Shown here: positions 42,507 to 53,154 of the stretch, piece after piece
Layout of the letters: every line of letters starts with the position of its first letter
How positions within the stretch are numbered: position 1 is the first letter of the stretch
From: Stereocaulon alpinum
Lineage: Eukaryota; Ascomycota; Lecanoromycetes; Lecanorales; Stereocaulaceae
Direction: 5' to 3'
NCBI GenBank assembly: GCA_018257865.1
Contig: JAEUBA010000037.1
Location: 1-64,000, forward strand
DNA length: 64,000 nt
Notes under the pieces: model-generated
What the model saw: only the letters and a program-made list of their open reading frames with translations
What the model was told of the DNA's origin: nothing
Database searches by the model: none
Translations under genes and position numbers: made by a program

Positions 42507-43299
42507 GGTGAGGGAGGTTTTTAGTGATACAGGAGAGGCAAATGAATCCACAACAAGGAGATGTGACTCAGAATCTTAATAAGATAAAATCAGAACTCGA
42601 GTCTAAAGGAAAGGTCAATTGAAAGTAGACAGTATCACAGCAAGCCTATAGCAAGAAGTGTCCAGATGAAATCAGAACTAAGAGCAGAGGTAAAGACAGT
42701 CAGATATATATGCAAAGTAAGCAGAATGTGAAGGAGCATTCCAAGTGAATTGAAAAAAAGTTATTTATCGGTAAAACGTAAGGCAGCCCGCTAATCCCGC
42801 CTATTCCTGCGCTTAGGGTACAGACCCCGCCCTGAACGCCGCTTATCAACGGCCTCCAGGTCGGCGCTTGCCCCCTAAGTACAGGTCGAGCAGGACTATT
42901 CCCCTAAGTGAAGGTGTAAGAGATTTTGATATTAGCTGCCAAATTTGCCCCACGCTATGACTGATAACCTGAAAAAGTTGGTTGTGTTCGAATTTATGAG
43001 TTCATAATTACGTGGTGCAACATATATTTCGTTCGCAGCAGGAATACTCTGCTACATGGAGGAAAGGCTAGCGGAGGCGTAGTCATCTTGCGTGTTTGTG
43101 ATGGTGACATTCCTCGACATGGTAAGGTCAAATACTCTCTCCTGGACTCCGCAAGACTTGTCACTAACGATATATTGCGGCCTATGCTCGAAAGACCAAA
43201 GCCAATGATCTGACCCTCTGGTCTTAAAAATATAATCAACTTGTGCATTCACCCTTCGTTTTAATTACATCCTAATCATCATCACAGGATATTGGCAGA
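42507..43299. other. Intergenic, start of accessory stretch
   Basis: Upstream of arginase. No gene recognised and no repeat seen. The sequence becomes poorer in coding signal from here to 53 kb. Confidence 0.45.
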
Positions 43300-44502
43300 T
43301 TATATTGGTCTTACACCTTGTCCAACGTCAAGATCATCGAAGCTATCTGAATTTGGAAATCCACTCACATAATATTTAGCTGTCGTCGCTGGGTCTGTGA
43401 AATGCATTTCCCTTTCTTGGCTATCAAAGATACAGAAGCGCATGGTGTATGGGTTCCTGTACCAGAACGGTCCTCAATGTCACCGGCCTTTGGCCCGACA
43501 TAGTGACTTGGACGAAGTCGGCTGTCGTTGCCTAGAATGATTCACAGGTAGCAAAGTACTCATTCTGAGATGTGAGGAGGTCTTTCCGACCTGGTAGCTT
43601 TGGCTACAGTAAAGACCTTTGCCTGCATCTTAGCCCTAACCATGCCAAGGTTTTTGAGTGCCTTTTTGACTAAGCGATAGCTCTTCTGCGACCCGAAATC
43701 GTTGATAAAAGCAGATTTGATCGTTGTACTCGTTGTGAGGGTTCGGCTCGGTTCTGCAAGATATGGGGCTTAGGTCTGAATGCTTGGTTCTTTGTCGGCA
43801 TCGTGAATGATGGTGACTTTTCTTTTGTCGACGTCGGCATTGATGTTGAGCAACTTCTCAGCCTTCGACAAGTCGATCACAGTGTCCTTAGCGTAGGAAC
43901 CATAAGTCAGATAGAGAACGTTCTTTGGGCTGATCTGATAGGTTCTGTTTCACTCTGGAGTGAATAACGACGACGGGCCAACACTTCCTTCGATGGTGCT
44001 GGAGGTACCGACACCGAAGCCGACCATGCATCTGTCTTCCATGAAAGGGTTAGCAACTCCTCACTACGGTGTTTTAAGGCACTTCTTCCACAGGATTCCA
44101 CAGGAACCGTTGGACACAGACCTACTATCTTTGGCCACCTCACGGGTAAAGGTGTTTGACGTCCTTGATTGAACTGATTTTAGGAACCCGCCAGCAGGCA
44201 GCTCTCTCATCAAAATGGAGCATCTCATCAATGGCTGAGACAAGGACTATAGACCCTGGGCCATCTAAGGAGATCGTGCCAAAAGTGACGGGCTTTTCGC
44301 TGTAAACAAGGACGTTGGCGTCGCCTAGTTGGCCACTTTGAGAAGCTCCATACATGGCATAGTATGATCTGTAGAGTGTGCAGTCAACCGTCTTCTCATT
44401 TAAAATATAAACTTGTACAGTAACGGTCGCTGTTCGCATGGTTTCCGGCCCCAAAAATGATGGCGAGATGCGAGGCCGTTCTGGAGGATGGAATATGTTC
44501 AT
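43300..44502 (-). pseudogene. Broken or unusually spliced gene, family not recognised
   Basis: A 120-codon frame begins at an ATG at 44502 (MNIFHPPERPRISPS). A GTGAGG donor near its end could splice to MVGFGVGTSSTIEGS; that frame continues after one TGA as NRTYQISPKNVLYLTYGSY and VIDLSKAEKLLNINADVD to a TAA, and beyond that stop the same frame stays open with INDFGSQKSYRLVKKALK. Two further frames give DFVQVTMSGQRPVTLRT and then REMHFTDPATTAKYYVSGF, ending at 43300. The collinear protein-like text over 1.2 kb shows a gene was here. At least two in-frame stops and two frame changes cannot all be explained by good introns, so I call it decayed. No family or domain is recognised. Confidence 0.4.
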
Positions 44503-45478
44503 GGATTGCCCATTTGATTTTCAATGACGATATCATAGCTGTATAGAGTCATTCTGAACCAAGGCTTGCCATAGATATATCGTTGTTTAGACAAATGGAA
44601 TAGATTGTCTGTGGAACTGCACTTCTAGGGTATATTAAGTGCTTTTGAGACTGTAGGTGATGTCAATAATCTACCAACTGACGCGTACTAGCTCGTAGCA
44701 CCCCTCCACACCTGATTTCCTGTCACAGTACAGTAAAGCAAGCAATATTCCAATCATATCGCCTCAATTCTCAAACTTAAAGTGGTATGGCGCCGCTAGC
44801 TTCAGCCAGCCACAGTCCCACTAGTCAAAACGTACTCAACAGCATTAGCGTCTAACAGCTTGGAGTCATCGATCGAGAAGGGTCGCTACAATATCCCACT
44901 GTGCAAATCTATCGCAACGTCAAGGGGGAAGATGTTTTGTTTGAAGTCGCAGTATATTCCTGTACTCGGCAATAGTCCACGGGACAGGTGTTTATCTTCC
45001 GTGGATGGGATGCTCTATTGAGGACGTACCTTTCATTCTTTGATGGCGAGTCATTGGAGCGAGAATATCTACCAATGATATCCAGCAGCTATATAGCCTC
45101 TATTATAGCAGGGACCAAGTTCTGGGGCCAAAACCTCAGTAGACGAACAAAATGTGCTTACATAACGAGGCTTGGTACGCTCAGGAAGGCTGCCTAACGA
45201 CCTTCCATGCTGCACGCTTCAACCTTCTGCCCTGCACCGCTCATCGTTCACAGTTGTCTTATCGCTCTCAGATCAACCAATAATTCTCATCTTGTACCCT
45301 CTTTCAACGAAGGTACCTTGAAAGCGAGACGCACAGTCCCACCTCGCTTTCTGAACCCTCCGCTCCTCTTATGAACAAGGAATCGAACACAGACAGGCCT
45401 AGTCCCCAACCATCAAGTCTTGCGTCCCTCTTCTATTGAGCCCCAAAGGTTGCGGATGTTGTGGTATACAATCTCAGT
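44503..45478. other. Gene-free stretch
   Basis: No supported feature; only short frames on both strands. Confidence 0.45.
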
Positions 45479-45934
45479 ATGTCAGAAGCAGAGTCCCTCT
45501 TGTTATATACAGAGACGGCAATCTGTCACTTCGCCGAAGGTCCAGGGGGTGGGTACTATCGCCTTCGAGAGATTTCCAGAGAAGGCAAGTGTTGGCGAGG
45601 GCACATTGACCGCTTACCGGACCCCCCACGTTTTTCAGTGAAGGAATGGCAGGAGAAACTGATAGGCAAGAGGCTTGGCAAAGAGGACTCTTCTCTTCGT
45701 CCACTTCTGGTCTCGATAACTTTTCATGCGTCCGCGCATCATTCAACAATGCTTATCCTAGAAAGCTTAAAGGCTACCACTGACATGAGCTTCTGTAGAT
45801 GTTCAAAAGATCTGACATTCCAACGCCTCACCGCATCAATATGCTCGCTGGAGATTGCGCGGTTTGTAAAACAGGTTCGTGTCCAGCAACCCCTTTCAGT
45901 GAAACGTAGCATGGCTCAATTCCCATTAGACTGA
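45479..45934 (+). CDS. Hypothetical protein, weak support
   Basis: A frame of 151 codons starting MSEAESLLLYTETAICHF. It has a plausible globular composition with Trp-containing segments (GKCWRGHIDRLPDPPRF, then VKEWQEKLIG) but no motif I know, no signal peptide and no membrane segment. It lies in the gene-poor 42.5-53 kb stretch. It may be a real lineage-specific gene, a fragment, or chance. Confidence 0.3.
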   Translation: MSEAESLLLYTETAICHFAEGPGGGYYRLREISREGKCWRGHIDRLPDPPRFSVKEWQEKLIGKRLGKEDSSLRPLLVSITFHASAHHSTMLILESLKATTDMSFCRCSKDLTFQRLTASICSLEIARFVKQVRVQQPLSVKRSMAQFPLD

Positions 45935-48171
45935 ACATACATTTTGACCTTGAGGGGAGAGTAGATCGGGTATGGTACGGCTAGTATTGTTTCGTTATGT
46001 GATCAAGGACTCCACAACGCTATCTTTAGTACACATCCGCCCTCGTAAGAATACAAGAGACTTCTACATTGACAACATGTTTCAACAACCTGAAATTGGC
46101 TTCGGAAGCTTCTCGAAGCAGCTCAGAGGTGGTAGAAGTCGGCAGATACTTGTTCTGATCTAGGAGGCGGCTTCGTAGCTGTATGCGCCGAACTAGTTCC
46201 TGGAGGATCCCGACAGCTTTGAGCTCACGGCACAACCAGGTCGACGGCCGTCACGTTCACACTGCGCCACGGTAGAGATAGAGATCTTCGTGATTGGACG
46301 GGTGTTACCGTAAAGGCCGCAAAGTTGTCCTTTCGCGCGGGTTTTCTCGACCGAGAAACCCTTCAGGAAGCTCCCCTAAGATTCAAAAGCATATGAACTT
46401 CAAGCAAGTATTTTTGGAAAAATCGCAATGCTTAGGGGATATCCCAACCTTCCCTTGAACTTCTCAAGTCCAGCAAACCCAAGTGTCTTTCCAATTTGCA
46501 CCGAAGATCTCGCTTAGTAGGAACCCAGGACATTGGCAGAGACATTGCCACGGCTCATGAGGGCGCTTGCTGCGGGGCTCTTGCATTGCTAATTTTTTTA
46601 AGTGATGGCTTGTCACTTTTGCGTTATAGGCAATTGGAGCGATTGAATGTTGGCGAGTCGTCACAAGCACCCGTCTTTAGTGTGTTCGAAGTGTGGTGCT
46701 GATTGCCGTGAATTGAGTAGGCATGGTAGTACGAAGGTAATACTGGTGTATTCATCTGAGCGGTCGATTCCATAGTTGATAATGTGATTCATACATGATA
46801 ATACGATTAACCACGAGGCTGCATGCAAATCAGCAAATTATTGCAAGGAATGAGCAATTTGTCGCATTGGCACCTTGCACAGTTCTTGCGTCGTTGTTGT
46901 ATCATTTGTTAGACCTAGTCTCGCTCTCAAAATCTGTGCAAAGTGTCATGTGAGCACACAGTGAAGCATTGACCAACATGTAGTGTGTCCGAGACTAAAC
47001 CGGAAGAAAAACCGAATTAGATGTTTGAATCCGCTGCTCTAGGCTCTATCCCTGTAAGATCTGTGATCACTTTGCCTTAAGACTGATTTCAGTAAGCACT
47101 AAGAGCTCAAAGCCGCTCTTATCCTAGGGCAATCGTGCACAAGGCAAAACGGATTGGTAGACGTTGACTTCCAATGACATGCTTACAATGCGATTGGCCT
47201 ACGACGCACGTGGCAAAGGGTCAATGCGTTCTGCCAATCTCGTTCTGAAATATGCATGATGATGATTTCCGCGATTGTGGCCCTGCCTGTGACACTTGCG
47301 CCTTGCTTGATTGTGCACGGTGGCTACTCCATCCGAACATGTCGAGTACAGGAGAAATTAGGTATCGAGCTTTAGTCCTGCGCGAGTGATCATAGCTGAA
47401 ATCCTAGATATGAAAGACACATAATGGCTGATTGAGAGCCACCGAGGCGCCCAAAAGTAGACTTATGAGTCATGCACACGTCAGGGCGTACAAATTGTTG
47501 CCAGCACTGCTCATAATTCATCCACCTGCTCGAAAAGCGGGAGGTAATTGTGCATCAACATTACGCTTTCGTGGGTACTCAACCCAATTGAAAGGACGTG
47601 GTCGTCCATTGTACATGCCTGAAGGTGCAGCATCAATTTGATTCTGTGAAGAGTGAGACAGATGTGTATTGGCCTGCGTGCGGGTCCACAGCTTACCAAT
47701 CGCCACCACCTGTCGCATCGAAATGTCATCCATACACCAAAGCGAAGACTCGACACGTGATACTCTCAATTTGACTGATGTGGGTACTTCCAGAGCCAAC
47801 GTTTCTACGCCAATATGAGGTCTTGGCTCGAGCTGTTATGACGTGGCACATTGCCACATACAACGATGCAAGTTTGGTTCTTCAGGCCATCAAACAAGTT
47901 CCAATAACCTCGGCAACATTCCTAGGGAATCCAAGAACAACGTTTGTAATGCCTGCTGCCAGGAACGTACATATCTCATTTCTCACACCGTCTTATATCC
48001 TCTCTACTCACACAACCTTGGTAAAGATTTTGGATCGTTATCTCGAAAATTTTTGGTGCAGCAACTCGTTGAGTCATCTACCGTCATCTTGTGAAGCTTA
48101 CAGATCACTCGTTGAACAAGCATTCTACTGATGTAGTCCAGAAACGCATTCCTTCATTGTCCGTGGCGACT
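45935..48171. other. Gene-free stretch of 2.2 kb
   Basis: Only short frames. A + frame at 47778-48131 has no recognisable protein feature. No repeat or RNA gene seen. Confidence 0.4.
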
Positions 48172-48570
48172 ATGTCCAACGCATGCATCAACGTTGGATC
48201 TTCGAACAACGATCACTCAAGAACTGACAAGCCTGAGAAGGTACGTATTCACATTTGACGCTCCAAAAGCCATGACCTGCGCCAGCTAAACAACCCATCA
48301 CAGAGTTTGAGCGTCGAAACAGCGTCCAAAAAAGGTTGTTTCGATTCCTCAGCGCACCATACACATGTCGTGGACCGCAATAGGGGAGTTGGAGGATCGA
48401 AACAACCTCCACATGCAAAAGCCTGGCCGGAACATACGATGGGTGGATCTACGATGATGCAGCGCTGGCTGAATGAAGCGTATCGAGCTGGGCCGTATAC
48501 TAATGTCCAATCGGTAGTCTCTGCACAATACAAAAGCTCGCCGGGCCAGAAACAAGGCAGGGACTCTTAA
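48172..48570 (+). CDS. Small two-exon protein, RW-PY family copy B
   Basis: Two exons, 48172-48240 (23 codons) and 48304-48570, with a 63-nt phase-0 intron starting GTACGT and ending CACAG. The product has 111 residues and is hydrophilic, with His, Lys and Pro in the middle. The C-terminus has MMQRWLNEAYRAGPYTNV followed by SVVSAQYK and a PGQKQ motif; copy A also has PGQKQ near its end. Structure and motif agree with copies A and C, and the same donor and phase are kept. Function unknown. Confidence 0.7.
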
Positions 48571-51500
48571 AATATGTCCGCGTGTGTCTGTATTGTGTTG
48601 TAGGGATCGTAGATCCATGCATGACTCGTGTACACTCTGCGCTTAGAGAGCAAGAGAGATCATCTCCCAAAACATTCCATCAAACAATGTTGCGACCGTA
48701 CCGGAATACAGTTCACTCAATCGGGTCATCAGATATCAATTGGATTCGGACTTCAAATCAGAACTGCGAGGATGTAACTAGCATCATCAGGCGAATATAG
48801 CCGCCTGTCATAGACCTGGAAGAAGCAGGATAGTCGGGCATACATCCGCCTGGCGAATTCGGTGTGAAGAAGCGTTCAGAATGCTTGGCAGACGTGGTAA
48901 ATATCAAGATGCCAAGTCCTTTGCAACCATGATCATCGTTTCAGATTAAGTGGACAACACAAATGACGCGCGCTCAATGAGAATAGATCTCCTTTCAGGA
49001 GCGATCGAACTACGCAATGATGAGGACAAACTCTTCATCTGGACTGGTAGGATCCAAGCTTGCATGATCTCTCCGTGTATAGAACTGGTTGGTCGCGAAT
49101 CAATGTTGCTGAACACCTAGACTGCATAGAGTCATGCATCCTGCTTATGCTATTTCTATGCACGTACAAGATGTGGATGGATTAGACCTCGTTCCAGCAG
49201 ATCCCGCATTGGCCGGCCTGTAACCATCGACTCCGGGCGGTTAGCAATCATAGTGTGTGGCGTAGGTGAAGGAAGGTTATAGTTGCCGCGTCAGCACAGA
49301 ATGTAACTCCACCAAGTGCCTAGGGCCTAGCCAAGGATGGATGTGGTTTGTAAGCTTGCGGCTCTGCTTCTGGTTTCTCGACGGAGAGAGTCGGCTGCTA
49401 TTTTTGCCATCCAAATTTACCCGTACAAGCAGTCATGGCGTTGAAGAGTCTCATATGTAATCGTCAGTATCCAAATTGCCTCATTGTCCGACGAGTAAGC
49501 ACAACACGCTATCTGATGTTTGTAATGCCACTCCCTCAGTCTTATACACAGCAAAAATGCACATGCGTCTCGCATAGAACCGACTTCGGTTCTTTGTCTC
49601 TCTTCTCACCATGGTCTCAAGTCATGGCTGCCAGATGACCTAAGCCGCAATCGACCGGGTTTTTGTGGCTTGAACTCCGTACTTCAACTAAGCCATTGCT
49701 CGCAAAGCGAAACAGCGAAGAACGCCCGTGGCAATCGTTCATCTCAAGCTCGAATAGCAGTGATGCCTCGCTACAAGCTTTTAGTACTGCTTCAGCGTGG
49801 TTTTCTTTACAAGGCCCTAGCAATATTGCATCTCATTGAAATGCTTAGTGATGTTCCTAGATTGTGGAACTCTTGGTTCACAGTCATTGAGCGTTCGGGG
49901 ACATTATGAACATGCATAAAGCTCACCCCACAATGACTTAGAGAGTAATCAGTGAACTTGAATTATCCGAATCTAAGCGCAATTGCTTCTGGCCACACTC
50001 AGCCTTTACGATCAGCTGCGAGATCTCTTCAATATCCTTCCAGTCAACGGCAGCTCCTTAGGCTGGGCCCTGGCAAATGGCCATATTGGGTTAGTAGGGA
50101 TGACTTAACATGTCACTCTTGACCCATCATGCCAACCCATCTCCCTCGGCTTTCACCCCTTCTGCTGGACTCAAGGTTTGAAGGAGTACCGGCATGAGCA
50201 AGTACGTTAGGGACAGTGGATAATGATGTACAGCGCTAGAGGAGAACACGCATCACCGACAGACATTGAGCTTCGAAGGAGCCCCGAAAGAGCCCGAGAA
50301 CGCAAGTCGATGAGTAAGCAGGACCTCAATACTGTTTGGGCCGAAAGCGACTGGCCGATGACAGATATATTCGGCGCAGGAACCCAGCGCGCTGAGCTCC
50401 CGATATTAACCGACGCAATCACCGATAAATCCGGGCATGATAATCATGAGTTGTACTGTCAGACTTAAGCCACGATATCTCGTAAACACTAGGAGATTAA
50501 AGTAAACCCTGTCCAGCGTCGTCAATATATAATTCGAATCCGTCAGATCACTTAGCGATGTATGGAAGAGCTCCACTTCGGTCTCACTCTCTTCTAAGCC
50601 CGCACCGCACTTGCCACCTACCTTAGATATATCCGTCGGTTAAAGAAGGTTGCAATCGCGGCAGCTACCGAATAAGCCTGAGCATGATCTGTAATCAGTA
50701 CTTCCAAAAAGGGAAGTATGCGGCTCTGTCAATGATCCTTTGGGGTTATGTGCTTACTCATTTCTGTTTTTTTTTTCAATAACTTCCCCTCTACTGTTGG
50801 AAGTCTCAAGAAATAGACGCCAGTACTGCGCGAATCAGCTAAGCTGACATTCCAGGTAACAGCATACTGTACTCCATCGAGGCTGCTTAGTGAATTTTTG
50901 AGTCAGGCATCTAGGACGTTGTACCATGTTCTGGTTATGATTGCCTATGATACGTCTGGCGGCTTAGGCAACAGCAGGGGAATATAGGTCGCATTATATG
51001 TCTGTGGGTAATCGATACTGTTTCAGAACTGAGCTTACTCGGGCCCGAGATCCCTAAGAGATGGAGCAATAATGATTCCGCAAAGTGGTAGGATGATGTG
51101 AGCCTGAGTTTGAGTTGACAGCCAATATATGTCAGACTGAAGTGTAGCTCTGAGCGCAAGCTGCACGCCTGCCTTATTGCCGCATGAGCAACAATTGTGC
51201 ACAGACCTCTTAGACACATTGTTCACTCGATGGGATTGTTTTGTTGTCTTAGTGGTGCATATGTTGGTGCACTACGCTCCGCATTGAGCGCGCTGATAGG
51301 TTTGCCAAGCTTTTACGAAAGTTCCCAAAAAGTCCCCCAAAGGTGCAAAAGAGGTCTGGCAGTGTCATCCCGAATGCCGGCCCATGGGGCATAAATACCC
51401 TCCACCGCACCCCAATGGCATTACTTCAAGGTTGTACGATTTACCTAGAATAAGAAACATCTTCTAGAAATCCAAGAAAAGTGAAGTCGTTTGAAGGTAA

Positions 51501-51585
51501 AGGGTGAGCCTCCAATGCTTCCGTACAAGACCTACTTGCCTTACTAACGTTGTTCAGCGGATTTTTCTCCCTTGTCCTGGTCAAA
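48571..51585. other. Gene-free stretch of 3 kb
   Basis: Between small-family copies B and C. No long frame with protein character and no repeat detected. A T/A-rich tract is at about 50765. Might hold decayed sequence I cannot read. Confidence 0.4.
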
Positions 51586-51959
51586 ATGCCCAACCGTGAT
51601 ATCGAAGGTTGTCGATCGAAAGAGGTCGAGAGTGTACGTACTATACAACGAAATAATTCATCGTGAGTAAATCCTATAGCAGACGTTCTAACGTTTCCCA
51701 GACCTTGCTTTTCAAGCGACGCTCCCATGAGCCCACTACAGACTCTAAACCTCGCCATGAGCATACCCTCAAACGCGAATGGGCTGGCGCAGCCTCCCCT
51801 ACACGGCATAAGACTGAGCATGGAGCGCAAGGTGCGAACAATAGTGGACAAGGCCCACCGGATGACCCTGTTATGATGCAACGCTGGCTGGGAGAGGGGG
51901 AGAGAGACCAGCCGTACAACAACATTGGATCGTTCCTTTCGAAGTACGACAAAAAATAG
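51586..51959 (+). CDS. Small two-exon protein, RW-PY family copy C
   Basis: Two exons, 51586-51633 (16 codons) and 51702-51959, with a 68-nt phase-0 intron starting GTACGT and ending CCCAG. The product has 101 residues, very basic in the middle (FKRRSHEPTTDSKPRHEH) and ending VMMQRWLGEGERDQPYNNI plus SFLSKYDKK. The start MPNRD resembles copy A, and the first residues of exon 2 (TL-x-F-[EK]) agree with copy A. It is the cleanest copy. No targeting signal. Function unknown. Confidence 0.7.
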
Positions 51960-52791
51960 AAGAAGTGACAGGCACAGTAGCGTTACTGACAGCTTGCCAG
52001 AAGCTGAACGAAGTAATCGCACCTCTTATTAAGTACACGTTCTGTTTCGACGAAGGAAAGTGTTGGCTTAGACAAAGATACTGAAATCCAAACTCCACTT
52101 CAAACCACATGCTCGTAGGAAGATAGTGAAATAGAAGAAAGCCTGATGCCAGATGTCCTGGGTTGCATCTGCTGTTCGCTTCCATACGCTTCATCAAGAG
52201 GTCCTGAACGTGTTCCAGAAGTGTTCCCATGATCCTGCTCGACATGCTCACAAGAGGTCGAACCGCAGTCTTCGGTCTAAGGTAGAGTCTTGTATATAAC
52301 TCCCGGCTTCCCGCAAATGGTTCAAACCCGTGTCAATTGATCCGTCATGGAAAAAATTCGTTGCGAGTGGTGCGGACCAACTTCTTGGCCTCTTCCTTGA
52401 GATCTCCGCAAAGTTCACCAGAGTTGCAAATTGGTTCAGGCGGAATGGCGTTATATGTTAGAAATGTCTCTCTTCATACCATACCTAGAGATCCTGTTGC
52501 ATCATCGAACAAAATGCATCTCGAAGGTGTACATCTAGCTTCTCGAATACCATTCTTGGTGCTCCATTCTATCTCGGCTCCAGAACACAGCTTATATGAC
52601 ATGAACCCTAAAACAGCTCCAATGGTAAATACATGCGTAAATACAACAATGCCAATCTCGAGACCGCAAAAATCTCCTTGCATATATCTTCTTCGGAAGC
52701 CGAACAGTACGGACAAGTATGCTGCGAAGTTCTAATGCTCTAACAACATTATGAACGCTAAAATGGACTGACCCTGCATATGCTCATTTAG
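51960..52791. other. Intergenic between copies C and D
   Basis: A minus-strand frame at about 52474-52716 has a hydrophobic segment (GIVVFTHVFTIGAVLGF) but no ATG at its start and no recognisable family. Not called as a gene. Confidence 0.4.
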
Positions 52792-52996
52792 GAGAAAGCT
52801 ATATCCCGGCTCCGATACGTGCTATGAGCATGCCGTAGATCGCCGCTGGAGACTTGGAGGGTCGAAGCCATCGCAACACGTGGAAGCCCAGGAATGCGCT
52901 GTATTCGCAACAAGCCAGCCTGAAATGATGCGACGTTGGCTGGAGAAGGCTTGTAGAAGCGAGCCTTATAACGATGTTGGAGTGACGTTTTCATGA
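52792..52996 (+). pseudogene. RW-PY family copy D, second exon only
   Basis: From an acceptor-like TTTAG at 52791 the frame reads RRKLYPGSDTCYEHAV and later EMMRRWLEKACRSEPYNDV, ending soon after at TGA (52994-52996). The motif spacing is identical to the other copies. No first exon with a GTACGT donor is found upstream, the phase at the acceptor differs from the other copies, and the C-terminal tail is missing, so this looks like a decayed copy. Confidence 0.5.
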
Positions 52997-53154
52997 GATC
53001 GAACACGGTGACTGAAGGGTTGTACATCGAGGACTCGAAATCTAGACTTGGGAATGCATGTTCCCTCAATTGGAATGCGACCCGCGGCTATCTTCATTCT
53101 GGACATGGATCCTAGCGTTCTCGAGGATCTCGGATAGATCTTTTTGGCTACGTT

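Noticed and set aside
52474..52716. Hydrophobic minus frame that might be a membrane protein fragment
   Set aside because: No ATG at its start, no continuation on either side, no family recognised.
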